A stretch of DNA of 64,000 nucleotides from positions 35,158 through 99,157 of the forward strand of contig MNCI01018262.1 in NCBI GenBank assembly GCA_015680685.1. Reading direction: 5' to 3'. Shown piece by piece: positions 12,511-23,964 of the stretch. A model generated the notes under the pieces. The model saw nothing but the letters and a program-made list of their open reading frames with translations, searched no databases and was not told where the DNA came from. The first letter of the stretch is position 1. Each line of letters opens with the position of its first letter. This DNA is from Gnetum montanum (lineage: Eukaryota; Streptophyta; Gnetopsida; Gnetales; Gnetaceae). The translations under genes and the position numbers were made by a program.

Positions 12511-12527
12511 CCCTGGCAATGGCGCCA
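12511..12527 (-). other. Primer binding site of element A (tRNA-Asp)
   Basis: On the minus strand TGGCGCCATTGCCAGGG starts two bases inside the LTR. It complements the 3' end of plant tRNA-Asp, whose expected site is TGGCGCCGTTGCCGGGG, with two transitions. tRNA-Asp priming is typical of the Athila lineage of Ty3/gypsy elements. Confidence 0.85.
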
Positions 12528-12528
12528 A

Positions 12529-13311
12529 TGATGAGTGGCGAGGTATCCCTACATTCAACCATACAAATATGAGCGTTACACATGTGATCTGGTCAAACTC
12601 CGTAAACTAAGTGCCTACATGCCTTATGGAACACTTAAGGTTAATCATTCATTGTCTTCCCAGACTTACTTGTACTTGTCATGATTGTATGGTTAAGTAA
12701 GTCTGAGGTATGTGATTTTTATGTCTTTTATCTTTTATCGCCTATGCTAATGAGGGAAGGGTAAAGAGACTAAGTAACTAACTTTAACTGACTAAGTTCA
12801 AATGCCTAGCATCAATATCCATCCCACTTGTCGTTCACACACTGAACCAATGCAACCTTCTAGGATTACCAAACGTTATTCGTTACTGGGATTACCAAGC
12901 GTAATGCACATGCTCGAAGCAGTCGTACTGAATGCACTTAACTAAGAGTGTTGAGGGTTGAGAAAGATTAACTAGGAAAGTAGTAAATAACATTAATTAA
13001 AGCCCTATTTAGCTTAGTCCATGCACTGCAAGGTTTATCCAAAAGTTCATCTTTATTTCCATACACAAACTTGTGCTCAAGTACAATATTTGCTTGAATA
13101 AAGATCAGTTCACTTTGAGACTCCTACTGTGGGCACATGGAAATTATTCTATCTCTAGAGAGGTAAAACTACTAGAGTTTCACTACGAGTCTAGATCTAG
13201 ATGAGAAAACAACCTCTTATTTATAGAACTGGTGACAGGCTGCAATATCACGTACGCAATATCACAGGGAAGGACTCAATATCATGGCAGATGCGATATC
13301 GCATCCCATCA
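12529..13311 (-). repeat. 5' LTR of element A
   Basis: 783 bp, TGATGAG to CCCATCA on the plus strand. It serves as promoter of the minus-strand element: TATAAATAAGAG at 13214-13225, with GATATC-type palindromes upstream of it (about 13240-13305). The right end abuts the second CTTTG target copy. Confidence 0.93.
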
Positions 13312-13316
13312 CTTTG
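13312..13316. repeat. Target site duplication of element A, right copy
   Basis: CTTTG, identical to 6354-6358; gag sequence of element B resumes immediately after it. Confidence 0.92.
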
Positions 13317-15088
13317 CTATGTGCATTGCCCATTTCTCTCTTATTTTTCTTATCATAGTCACTACCTCTCTCCTTAGACTCTTCTATGACTTTTAGAATG
13401 GTTTTGAATCTACTATCTAAGGAGTCCCACATTTGATCTACCTTAGCCAACACTTTGGTTGTTAATTTTTGCAGTGGCAAGGTTTTCCTATGCACCAACT
13501 CTTCGAGTGGTGACTCTTCCTCATCCTCATAGAATCTTACTCCCCATTTTCGAAGGGAAGGATCGCAGTTGTATTCTTCGGCACTTTCTTTCTTACGTAG
13601 CTCACCTTCTTCCTTAGCTACTTGCTCTAGCAATCTATGGATCTGATGGGACCTAAGCTCAGATAATCTCCCTTGGGCATATGTTCCAAGGGTTCTCCTA
13701 GTTTCGTGCCTAAGTCCATCTATGAGATGGTGTAGTTGATCCTGCTGCAAGTAGCCATGGCCTGGGCAATAATGTAACAGTGTATAATAATGGCCCATGG
13801 CAGCGTCCAAGGATTTATGAGTACCCTACTTCCATCCTTGGATTTTTTTACACAGGTTGGACACCTGGGAGTACATTTGATATTTATCGTTGAATAGTTC
13901 TAACATCGTACTCCACCTCCTAATGGTTTCTGGTTCTAAGGACTCATACCAGCTTTCTGCTTCTTTTATGAGTGTTCTAGAAAATAACTTTAATTTCTGT
14001 CACTTGTTTTCAATGTTTTTCAAGGCACAAGCATCATGAAGTGCTTGTAAGTGATTCTGTGGATCAGCATTGTATCCCACCTCGAATCGTGGGATATTGT
14101 TCATGTCTAGCCTCTTGATCTAGCTATCTTTCTGGTGCCTTGTAGGTATTCTAATAGCCTCCGTAATATCTAACATACTCTGGGTTGCAAGTAGGGGTTC
14201 TTCATTATCATTCCTCTCATAGTGTCTATGATGCCTATGTAGTTCCCTACCTTTCCTTCTCTCATGCCTTGATTCTTTCAAGTGCCCTCATCCTCTCTCT
14301 CGACTCTCTCATCAAGGTTTCTCACTTTGCTTACCCTTGTCCTCATGGTTGGATTCTTTGTGACTGTGTCCTGATGTTGAAGGAGAGGGTGAATGTCCTG
14401 ATGAAGGGGAAGAAGAAGGAGAGCCATCACCATGAAAATGCCTCCTACCTTCTCTTCGGTGATCCCTGCACCACTCGTGATGATGATTAGAATGCTCACC
14501 CTTGTCATGTGTCCATGTTCCCTCATTGAACACTAGGTGTTCATGGGGATCAGAACCAGAGTTATGAATCATGGAGCGTAGGTTCGGAAACACCACCTCC
14601 TGACCATCGTTAGGAGGGGGAACATCATTTGGTGGGGAACCTATGAGAATAGGTTCACCACCCTCAATTTCATTTATAACGGGTGAAGCATTACAAGGGC
14701 CTTTGCCCTTCAATGATGTGTGGTAACTCTCCCACCGCGAGTCCCGTTGACATTGCACTTCTATGGGATGGTAGTCCCTTGTGTTGTAATTGCATGCAAC
14801 GTACTCAATGTATAATTGCGACACGTCTATTCGTGCAAGGGCATGAAGGATCATGTTGGTAGTGGCTCTGTTTGAAGGTAACACTATGTTACCTTCCAAA
14901 TCTATCCAACGTAGTTGTTCATCTTGATTGAAGACAAAGGTAAAGTTGGGTACATATTCATTGTGATGAATGTACACCACACTAAATTCTTGAGGAACTG
15001 ATGGATTTTGGTTATGTGTCTGGTGCCGCCGACTCTCTCTAGTGTTATCCCTAGGCGGTGAGGTGCTCTTGTTCGAAGAAGAAGACAT
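13317..15088 (-). pseudogene. Element B gag, N-terminal and central part
   Basis: Starts with MSSSSNK at 15086-15088 and is open for 258 codons (14312-15088), the longest undamaged gag N-terminus in the window. It contains VVYIHHNEYVPNFTFVFNQ (a conserved N-terminal block) and a Ser/Pro/His-rich tail (SPSSSPSSGHSPSPSTSGHS). After the stop the gag core continues in neighbouring frames and the zinc-knuckle part follows at 6196-6353 beyond element A. The open frame running from 13810 across 13312 into the LTR of A is an accident of the insertion, not a fusion protein. The 5' LTR is the shared copy at 15235-16040. Confidence 0.82.
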
Positions 15089-15216
15089 TATTTTCTTATT
15101 CGGTGTGCTGATTAACCATTATATTATTTTTCATTTAATTAACCATAAGGGTTTGTTTAAGCTCCCAACAATGTGGATAATTTCCTATGTTCTACTTAGT
15201 GCACAAACAACTTAGT

Positions 15217-15233
15217 CCCCGACAACGACACCA
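15217..15233 (-). other. Primer binding site of element B (decayed)
   Basis: Minus strand TGGTGTCGTTGTCGGGG, a tRNA-Asp site with transition changes only, directly inside the shared LTR. Confidence 0.8.
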
Positions 15234-15234
15234 A

Positions 15235-16040
15235 TGATGAGTGGCGAGGTATCCCTACACTCAACCATACGAATACGAGTGTTACACGTGCGATCCAGTC
15301 GAACTCCACAGACTAAGTGCCTACACACCTTATGGAACACTTAAGGTTAATCATTCGTTGTCTTCCCAGACTTACTTGTATTTGTCACGGTTGTATGGTT
15401 AAGTAAGTTTGAGGTATGTGATTTTTATATCTTTGCTCTTTTATCACATATGCTAATGAGGGAAAGGGTGAAGAGACTAAGTAACTAACTTTAACTAACT
15501 AAGTTCTAATGCCTAGCATCAGTATTAGTTCCACTTGCCATCTCACACCCTGAACCAATGCAACGCTGCTGGGATTACCAAACGCTATTCGTTACTGGGA
15601 TTACCAAGTGTAACGCACGTGTTCAAAGCGATTGTATTGAATGCACTTAACTAGGAGTGTTGAGGGTCGAGAAAGATTTAATTAACTAATAAAGTAGTTA
15701 ACTATTTAACATTAATTAAATTCCTATTTAGCTTAGTCCATGCACTACAAGGTTTATCCAAAAGTTCATCTTTATTTTCGTACACAAACATGTGCTCAGG
15801 TACAATATTTTCTCGAATAAAGATCACTTCACTTTGAGACTCCTACTGTGGGCACATGAAAATTATTCTATCTCTAGAGGGGTAAAATTGCCAAAGTTTC
15901 ACTAAGGGTCTAGATCTAGATTAGAAAACAAGGGGAAGCTACCTCTTATTTATAGAACTGGTGACGGGCTGCAATATCACGTATGTGATATCACAGGGAA
16001 GGACACGATATCGCGGTGGATGTGATATCGCATCCCATCA
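15235..16040 (-). repeat. Shared LTR between elements B and C
   Basis: 806 bp, TGATGAG to CCCATCA. On its left lies a primer site and gag (it acts as 5' LTR of B); on its right lies a polypurine tract and 3' region (it acts as 3' LTR of C). One LTR thus serves two internal regions of the same orientation. TATA box at 15943-15954; GATATC at about 15987, 16007 and 16024. Confidence 0.9.
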
Positions 16041-16052
16041 TACCCCCATGAC
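16041..16052 (-). other. Polypurine tract of element C
   Basis: Minus strand GTCATGGGGGTA directly next to the LTR, the best preserved example in the window. Confidence 0.8.
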
Positions 16053-17963
16053 TAAATAAAATACATCATTGAGTTCCTTACAAAATATTTGGATGGTATG
16101 GGATTATTGATTGAAATGACTCTAATGGTGAATGGGATGACATGTGAACAGATCCTCATTACAGTACATGATAAAAAAATTAGTGTTCATGACAACAAGA
16201 GTGAACACTATATACAATTGACATCAGGCCTTATTGGCAGCTGAGAGAAGAGAGAGAGAGAAAAGAATTCTACTGTTGCCAACGCCAAGATTGCACCTTT
16301 TGTTGTTCATCCATAAGCGTGCCATTAATCTTATTCCTTGCATAACTGCTTCAGCACTGATCCACTCTAAGTGTTTCCTCCAGATCCAATCCGTTATTGT
16401 ATGGTTGCCATCAACGCACACAACACCATCTTATATTAGCAAGGGTAAATGAATTCCAATGCAGTTAATACCTTGCCCTAGTGTAAGGTCCATTGGCTGA
16501 GTTGTGATATGGCTAATGCGAATCTAGAGACATAATATTGGTGGCTACCTAAGGTGTAGGGGTTAAGAGAAAATCAAAAAAATTGAACTAGGACCCCCAT
16601 GACTGAGAGCGAACCTCCAGTAGCGATAGAATGGAAAAAGAAAAGGAATAAGAAAGATGAAGAAAAAGAAACAACCGCAACACCGATACAATGGATGTCA
16701 AAGATGGAGATGAATAAAATAAATGATGATTGCAGAAATGTTTAGGGGAAAGAAATTAACTGATGCACCAAATAGGAATGCTAGTGGGTCCTCCCCAAAG
16801 TAGGCTCATGCCCTTAATGCCCTGACATTCCCACATTCAAAGAGTCCGTGGGCTCTAGGAATGTCATTTGGAAACAAGAGATAAAGTCTTAACCACAAGA
16901 GTTTACCAAAAAGAAAACAATGCATCAACCAAAATATTAACTACTGATACAACTGGCAATGAGGTGAAACATGGAGAAGAACGATGGAAAGAAGAGAATG
17001 GAATGGAATCCCAAGAACAAGGTGGTGTATAGCCCCTTGTGTAATTCATGGTTAATGTGACTTAGTAGATCCCATTCCAAATCTAGCCTCAAACAAACCA
17101 CATCTAGTGACTTCGCATTAATACATTCGGCCAAACCATCCACTTGAAGTAACAAGAATGCTTCCACCAAAGAGTCACCAACATTTCGACGAAGCGAAAG
17201 AGGAGATATGAAGTGAGGAAGGGCCTTAGTTAGAGGGAACATTTTTATTTAGTTCCATAACTAGTGCTTGTAGCCCAAGTGATTATTTTGTCTAAGGGAT
17301 GTGCTTTGAATTCTCACCTTTTTTTGTGTGTTTTATGTGTTTATACGTGAGAACCACACCATGCAAATACTTTGTTATTTTTATTAGCTCAACTTCCCGA
17401 TAATGGAGCAATGTTGGAATGGGTAGGAAAACTCAAGAAGAAAATATCCAAGAACCCAAGAGAATGGCCAACACAAATGCATCAAATCCCCTTGAAGTCA
17501 CACCCTCTTCAATCCTTGAGTCCTTCCTTAGTTTGAGAAATACCCAGTCACCGATTCGTTAAAAGTTCTTATTATTTTAAGAAAGGGACTATACATTTCC
17601 AAGCCAAGAGAGACCATAGAAATTTATGGATGTATGGATGAAGTGAACTCATTGTCTATTATATCAAAAGAACCATACCTTAGTATCAACATCATAACTT
17701 AAAGGTAAAAACCAAACATTAGCAATCAATAGAATATAGTTCATACTACCATCAATGGAGCACTTATTAAGTGACAAGCTTAACAACACAAAATAAACAA
17801 ACACACAAAGAAATGAAAGAGTATAAACGATGTTGTAAAACAAAAATAATAAAAGTTAAAGAAATTAGTAAAACAAAAACTTAAAAAGGAACTGAGGGCC
17901 TTGATTAATCAGCATAGGTGGCCATCTCCCCCATGACTAAATGGAAAGGGAGAGATTTGAAAT
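16053..17963 (-). other. Element C conserved 3' region with extra-ORF remnant
   Basis: Aligns block by block with 7146-9072 of A and the matching region of D. The acceptor-like site is changed to TGTGCGTTG before ATGG near 16408, so the AG is lost here. A 101-codon open frame at 16937-17242 is interrupted in A and D and is probably chance. Nothing else in this stretch can be named. Confidence 0.6.
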
Positions 17964-19291
17964 AATGAGCGCTTGTTTGAATTTCTTAGAAGTGTCTAAC
18001 TACTCCTAATTGATGTTTTCAAGTTAAGGGTTGGAAGTTGGAAACACTCATATTCCAATGTATCTATGCCTTTGTTGTGGATGCAAGTTGTTCCCCCAGT
18101 TCGTTCCATGCATGTTGGCAAGTTGCTCTTTTGATTAGCTATTAACCACGGGGTGTTCTCTTGTTGTGTGGTTGCTACATATAGACACTTTTGTATGTTA
18201 ACTCCTTGGGCACACCAGTTGCATGCAGGAAATGTTGAACATTCTTGTATGTCATCACCCTTTGTGTCACTGTATGTGATGCATGGAACCTTCTTCTTCT
18301 TGATCTTTCCATAAGTGTTTTCCTTAGATATCTCCAGGGAAAGATCACAGATTCCTAGGCATGCATCTATTGTACTCAGCCATGCCCTTCCCATTATTAT
18401 TGGGAAATCCCCTTTGTCATTGTTTACGTGGATCACTAGGAAATCAGCTGGGTATGACCAACCATACACGGTGGTAATAATGTCCTCAACCTGTCCCAAA
18501 GGAACAGTGATGGATTAGTTAGTCAACTCTAAGTGAATATTGTTCTTCTTGAGTGGAGGTAGGTTCCAGGCTTTATACATTTCTTGTGAGATTAAGTTGA
18601 CTCTGAAACCTGAGTAAAGAAAAGCCTTATGATGTTCATTCCCAGCGACCTGGAGATAGATTAGGGGGCTTCCAAGATCAGAGAATTTCTTGAGAAGGTG
18701 GCCCACCTTGATCCAGTCAGTAATGGTATGTGTTAACATAACCGTATGCGTTGAGCTCTATTGTTGGTTTGAAAGGAGCTTCGAAGCCTTATTTGATGGA
18801 GAGGTGTTTTGGGGCTCAACCACTTGTGGTTGTGAGAGCTTGTTTAGGCTTTTGGTTCTAAAGAAAGGTCTTCTCCTTGAACGGTTGTCAGAACCAGTAG
18901 CAAGTTAAAGGTTGATGGCTCTCATAGCATTGCGTTGCTGCGGTTGAGTGGGTAGTTCCCCTTGCATTGCTGGAGTGGATGGTAGTGGAGCTATTGGTGT
19001 GAGAGTGGCAGATGGATTCGAAGGACAGTATACATGTGGTGTGTGTCTCCCAGGAGAAGGAGTCTTATAATACTCCTAGACTTGATAGTGATGTCATGGA
19101 GTCATATGACTCATAGAGTTAGGTGGAGAAGTTGGCTCCTGTACATAGTAGCCATATGGATCTGGTTGCCTGTAAGGGTATTGTTGCCTTGGCGGTGGCA
19201 TCTCCCATGACTGTGGGTATTGCCACTACTGGTGTTGCTCGATAGGTTGTGGCAGAGTTCCACTTGGATAATACATTAAGGGTTGGTGGAA
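17964..19291 (-). pseudogene. Element C protease region, active-site Asp lost
   Basis: Linker rich in Pro, Gln and Tyr, then aspartic protease. The active-site block reads FLYSGFRVNLIS (about 18590-18630): the catalytic Asp of D-S-G is Tyr, so even with stops ignored the enzyme would be dead. GWSYPADFLVIHVNNDKGD and IIMGRAWLSTIDACLG follow within the open stretch 17996-18499. The C-terminal part ends where A also ends, at the shared deletion joint near 17964-17980. Confidence 0.8.
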
Positions 19292-21277
19292 CTACCTTGG
19301 GTTACCTTGGGGATAAGATAACCAATGGGGTGCTTGCCGTTTGTTAAGTCTTGGGTTGAGTGCATACACCCTAGACTCTTGCAGATGTGAGATTATTGGG
19401 CAACATCCCTTAGGATGGTCATATTGGCATATCTCACATCCACCGTCATTTTCTGTGTTAGAAACCACAACCTCTTCAGTGATAGCCATTTTTCCCTTAC
19501 CTTTGCTAGGTGCATTGACCACTTCTCTCTTCTTTTTCTTATCATAGTCACTACCTCTCTCCTTAGACTCTTCTATGACTTCCAGAATGGTTTTGAATCT
19601 ACTGTCTAAGGAGTCCCACATTTGGTCTACCTTAGCCGACACTTTGGTTGTTAATTTTTGCAGCAGCAAGGTTTCCCTATGCACCAACTCTTCGAGTGGT
19701 GACTCTTCCTCATCCTCATAGAATCTTACTCTCCATTTTCAGAGGGAAGGATCGTGGTTGTATTCTTCTGCACTTTCTCTCTTGCATAGCTCACCTTCTT
19801 CCTTAGCTACTTACTCTAGCAATCTATGGATCCGATGGGACCTAAGCTTAGATAATCTCCCTTGGGAATATGTTCCAAGGGTTCTCCTAGTTTCATGCCT
19901 AAGTCCATCTATGAGATGGCGTAGTTGATCCTGCTATGAGTAGCCATGGCCTGGGCAACAATGTAACAGTGTATAATAATGGCTCATGGCAGTGTCCAAG
20001 GATTCATGAGTACCCTGCGTCCATCCCTGGATCTGTTTACGTAGGTTGGACACCCAGGAGTACGTTTGATATTTATCGTTGAATAGTTCTAACATCGTAC
20101 TCCACCTCCTAATGGTTTCCGATTCTAAGGACTGGTACTAGCTTTCCGCTTTCTTTATGAGTGTCCTAGAAAACAACTTTAATTTCTCCCACTCGTTTTC
20201 AATGTTCTACAAGGCATAGGCATCATGAAATGCCGATAAGTGGTTCTGCGGATCAGCGTTGTATCCCCCCTCGAATTGTGGGATATTGTTCATGTCTAGT
20301 CTCTTGATCCAACTACCTTTCTGGTGCCTTGTAGGCATTCTAATAGCCTCCGTAATATCTAACATACTCTGGATTGCAAGTAGGGGTTCTTCGTTATCAT
20401 TCCTCTCATAGCGTCTATGATGCCTACGTGGTTCCCTACTTTTCCTTCTCTCATGCCTTGATTCTTTCGAGTGCCCTTGTCCTCTCTCTCAACTCTCTCA
20501 TCAAGGTTTCTCACTTTGCTTACCCTTGTCCTCACTGTTGGGTTCTTTGTGACTACATCTTGATGTTGAAGGAGAGGGTGAATGCCCTGATGAAGGGGAA
20601 GAAGAAGGAGAGCCATCAGCATGACGATGCCTCCTACCTTCTCTTCCGTGATCCTTGCCCCACTCGTGATGATGATCAGAATGCTCACCCTTGTCATGTT
20701 TCCGTGATCCCTCATTGAACACTTGGTGTTCATGGAAATCAAAATCAAAGTTATGAATCATGGAGCGTAGGTTCTGAAACACCACCTCCTGACCATCGTT
20801 AGGAGGGGGAACATCATTTGGTGGGGAACTTATGAGAATAGGTTCACCACCCTCAATTTTTTTTATAACGGGTGAAGCATTATGGGGGCCTTTGCCCTTC
20901 AACGATGTGTGGTAACTCTCCCACCGCGAGTCTCGTTGACGTTGCGCTTCTATGGGATGGTAGTCCCTTATGTTGTAATTGCATGCAACGTACTCAACGT
21001 ATAATTGCGACATGTCAATTCATGCAAGGGCATGAAGGAGCATGTTGGGAGCAGCTCTGTTTGAAGGTAACACTATGTTACCTTCCAAATCTCTCCAACG
21101 CAACTGTTCATCTTGATCGAAGACAAAGATAAAATTGGGTACATATTCATCGTGATGAATGTACACCACACTGAATTCTTGAGGAACTGGCAGATTTTGG
21201 TTATGTGTCTGGTGCCGCCGACTGTCTCTAGTGTTATCCCTAGGCAGTGAGGTGCTCTTGTTCGAAGAAGAAGACAT
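19292..21277 (-). pseudogene. Element C gag
   Basis: Starts MSSSSNKSTSLPRDNT at 21277 and ends at the family UAG at 19292-19294. It is open over 21020-21277, 20501-21013 and 19292-19687, with stops elsewhere. Domain order is as in A: N-terminal block, Ser/Pro-rich basic stretch, gag helical core (about 19900-20350), acidic segment, zinc-knuckle-like CEICQYDHPKGCCP (about 19395-19440). It shares with A a UAG in the ALxNIEN block (Gln in D, Lys in B), evidence that A and C derive from one source copy. Confidence 0.82.
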
Positions 21278-21405
21278 TATTTTCTTATTCGGTATGCTGA
21301 TTAACCGTTATATTATTTTTCGTTTAATTAACCCTAAGGGTTCGTTTAAGCTCCCAACGATGTGGATAATTTCCTATGTTCTACTTAGCGCACAAACAAC
21401 TTAGT

Positions 21406-21422
21406 CCTCGGCAACGGCGCCA
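21406..21422 (-). other. Primer binding site of element C (tRNA-Asp)
   Basis: Minus strand TGGCGCCGTTGCCGAGG, one change from the expected tRNA-Asp complement; the best preserved primer site of the family here. Confidence 0.9.
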
Positions 21423-21423
21423 A

Positions 21424-22219
21424 TGATGAGTGGCGAGGTATCCCAACACTCGACCATATGAATACGAGCATTACACGTGCGATCCAGTCGAACTGCGTAG
21501 ACTAAGTGCCTACACACCTTATGGTAAGGTTAATCATTCGTTGTCTTCCCAGAGTTACTTGTATTTGTCACGGTTGTATGGTTAAGTCTGAGGTATGTGA
21601 TTTTTATATCTTTTCTCTTTTATCGCCTATGATAATGAGGGAAAGGGTGAAGAGACTAAGTAACTAACTTTAACTAACTAAGTTCTAATGCCTAGCATCA
21701 GTATTAGTCCCACTTGCCATCTCACACCCTAAACCAATGCAACGCTGCTGGGATTACCAAACACTATTCATTACTAGGATTACCAAGCGTAACACACGTG
21801 CTCGAAGCGATCGTACTGAATGCACTTAACTAGGAGTGTTGAGGGTTGAGAAAGATTTAATTAACTAATAAAGCAATAAACTATTTAACATTAATTAAAG
21901 TTCTATTTAGCTTAGTCCATGCACTACAAGGTTTATCCAAAAGTTCATCTTTATTTCCGTACACAAACGTGTGCTCAGGTACAATATTTGCTCGAATAAA
22001 GATCCGTTCACTTTGAGACTCCTACTGTGGGCACATGGAAATTATTGTATCTCTGGAGGGATAAAACTATCAGAGTTTCGCTAAGGGTCTAGATCTAGAT
22101 TAGAAAACAAGGGGAAGCCGTCTCTTATTTATAGAACTGGCGACAGGCTACGATATCGCGTACGTGATATCACAAGGAAGGACGCGATATCACGACGGAT
22201 GCGATATTGCGTCCCATCA
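21424..22219 (-). repeat. 5' LTR of element C
   Basis: 796 bp. TATA box TATAAATAAGAG at 22122-22133. Four ATATC-type palindromes lie upstream of it on the minus strand (GATATC at 22152, 22166 and 22186; GATATT at 22203), spaced 14-20 bp. Confidence 0.92.
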
Positions 22220-22764
22220 ATGTTGAAGGAGATAATGGTGAATGTGAATTGATGAAATAATGATAGCTTGATAAAATATTAAAATATTGAAAAATAGTAG
22301 AGAATGATGAAATAATGATATGAATAGTGAGAAATTAAAAATAACTTTGTCTTCTATTTCTTGCATCCAAATTGCATCAATGACATTACCAACATATTTA
22401 TAGCCAAATGATGAAGGCCATAATAGAATATGATGAGACAAGTCTATTTTATAGAAAATTGGGCTAGAAATTCAAGAGACATATGAGATTGGGACCATTC
22501 TCTAATTACATCAGCCCATCAATCTTTTCCTAAAGGAAAAACTAACATAATTTTCTAATTTGTATTTTATGGGAAAAAAATTAAATATACTTTACATGTC
22601 TTTGTTCCCTATTTTAAAAAGGAGCTATTTTGACTTCTCTTAATCTTTAGCTTTTCTTGAAATTAGAGCTTTATCTTCATGCTTTTACTTAATTTACTAT
22701 ACTTCTATAAATAAATATAGCCTTCTACCACCTTGAACTTGGTCTACAAGAATGATGGCTTATA
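22220..22764. other. Unassigned AT-rich stretch
   Basis: No motif recognised. It separates the right end of element C from an RTE 3' fragment. Short open frames overlap on both strands and look random. Confidence 0.4.
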
Positions 22765-23025
22765 TGGTTTGGACATGTGCAAAGAAGATTAGACAATGAA
22801 CAAATAAACAAAGGTTGCTACATCACTGTTCCATGAAAGACATGGAAAGGAAGACCAAAGAAGACATGGGAAAAATGATTGAAGATGATTTGAAGAAACT
22901 ACAAATTAACAAAGATCTAGCTCTTCATAGAGGTAAATTGTAAAAAAGAACTTATGTAATTGACCTCATTTTATTAAAACAAGGCTAAGAAGATAATGAT
23001 GATGATGATTATTATTATTATTGTT
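22765..23025 (+). mobile_element. RTE-type LINE, 3' end with microsatellite tail
   Basis: The plus strand encodes WFGHVQRRLDNEQINKGCY and, after a stop, KTWKGRPKKTWEKMIEDDL, the conserved C-terminal end of plant RTE polyproteins (WxGHV...GRPKKTW...). It is followed at 22992-23025 by a GAT/ATT trinucleotide run, the kind of 3' tail RTE elements carry instead of poly(A). The element is 5'-truncated, which is normal for target-primed insertion. The strand is opposite to the relic at 5050-6060, so it is a separate insertion. Confidence 0.82.
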
Positions 23026-23964
23026 AAATTTAATTTTTATATTTATATGTCCATCAAGTCTTTAGAGTTTCCAATTCTAAATCATATTTGTTTTCTTTCA
23101 TAAATACTTAAGGTATTCTTGGAAATGGTTGCAAGATTACAAATCATTCAAAAATCAAAACGGGACCGCGTCATCCATTTATTTTGTTGATTGAGAGTAT
23201 TATCCATTAGTCAACAAATCATTTACCATGTTACTAATAATTCTGTGATAAGGGTTCATCGTGGGCTCGAGTGCGGGGAAATGGGAAGAAATTTCAAAGA
23301 AAGAGACGTTAGCAATGAACCCCACTTTAATTGCAAAATGAGGGTAAAAATCATAAAGAGACGTTGTTGTTTGTACCTTGGCCGTTTATTCAAATAACCT
23401 TTCCCTTGGATCACGAAAAAGTGTAACTGTCGTAAAGCATCGATATATGTCATGCACCTGTTCAACCCATGACGGTGGAGATTAACGTTGGCCAAAATAT
23501 CGGCTATATTTTGATCTCCACCATAGAAATTGGTGCAGCTTATTTTCCAGTACGCGGAGTTATTGCGGTTGCGGGACGCTTGACTGTCGATTATTGGATT
23601 GGAGGATGACTTTTCGTTTTCCAAATGAAACACAGCTTTTACGACAGAGATTTTGAAGAAATTTGATTTCAGACCTGGAAATTTGATGAAGTTTATTATT
23701 GCCTGGAACCTTCGCCGCTAAGCAAAGCACCCCTTGAATCACGGCTTTTGCGTTCGTCCTACGTTTTGTTTTCTTATGCCATTCATCTGAAAGCAAGTAC
23801 AGCTTCTCTATTAAAATTTGAAGCAGGATTGGATGATATATTTGTGTGTTGCTTAATTTATCCTTGCGAATTGGTATTGCTAGATAACTGTTTGTGCTGA
23901 ATTCTCTGCCAATCGTACATTTCTGTGTCTCTGTGTATCTATTGCCTTTGCCGGAACAGGGTAA
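23026..23964. other. Region upstream of the TNL locus
   Basis: Probably the former promoter and 5' leader of the resistance gene. I see no firm TATA box or upstream exon. A 178-codon minus-strand frame (23560-24096) overlaps the coding exon in antisense and has no domain. Confidence 0.4.

Larger units (their letters stand above)
6359..13311 (-). mobile_element. Element A: pol-less Ty3/gypsy LTR retrotransposon, complete ends
   Basis: A structurally complete element of 6,953 bp: 5' LTR 12529-13311, tRNA-Asp primer site, gag, protease, non-coding 3' region, polypurine tract, 3' LTR 6359-7133, with a perfect CTTTG target duplication. Reverse transcriptase, RNase H and integrase are absent. The sequence passes from the end of the protease region straight into the region that in element D follows integrase. 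The joint (about 9073-9085) is the same as in element C, so the deletion predates both copies and the deleted form was itself mobilised. Proteins needed for transposition must have come from another copy. gag and protease now carry stops and frameshifts. Confidence 0.93.
15235..22219 (-). mobile_element. Element C: pol-less Ty3/gypsy retrotransposon in LTR-sharing tandem with B
   Basis: 6,985 bp with 5' LTR 21424-22219, tRNA-Asp primer site, gag, protease, conserved 3' region, polypurine tract and 3' LTR 15235-16040. It has the same gene content as A and the same deletion of reverse transcriptase to integrase. Its left LTR is also the 5' LTR of B, so there is no target duplication between them. 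The tandem most simply arose by unequal recombination between LTRs. The right flank after 22219 (ATGTT) has no partner because the left end of B is truncated. Coding regions carry roughly sixteen stops. Confidence 0.9.

Noticed and set aside
13262-13810. 182-codon frame running from B gag into the LTR of A
   Set aside because: The last residues come from the LTR of the inserted element; the frame is an accident of insertion and not a fusion gene.
14185-14490. Plus-strand frames opposite gag of B (also 20374-20718 and 11481-11675)
   Set aside because: They repeat in A, B and C only because gag does; composition and position mark them as antisense shadows.
16937-17242. 101-codon frame in the 3' region of C
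   Set aside because: Interrupted at several places in A and D, so not maintained as protein. The DNA is conserved but not the frame.
6359-22219. Repeated blocks as a possible CRISPR-like or satellite array
   Set aside because: The repeats are LTRs and internal regions of one retrotransposon family, with primer sites, polypurine tracts and target duplications.
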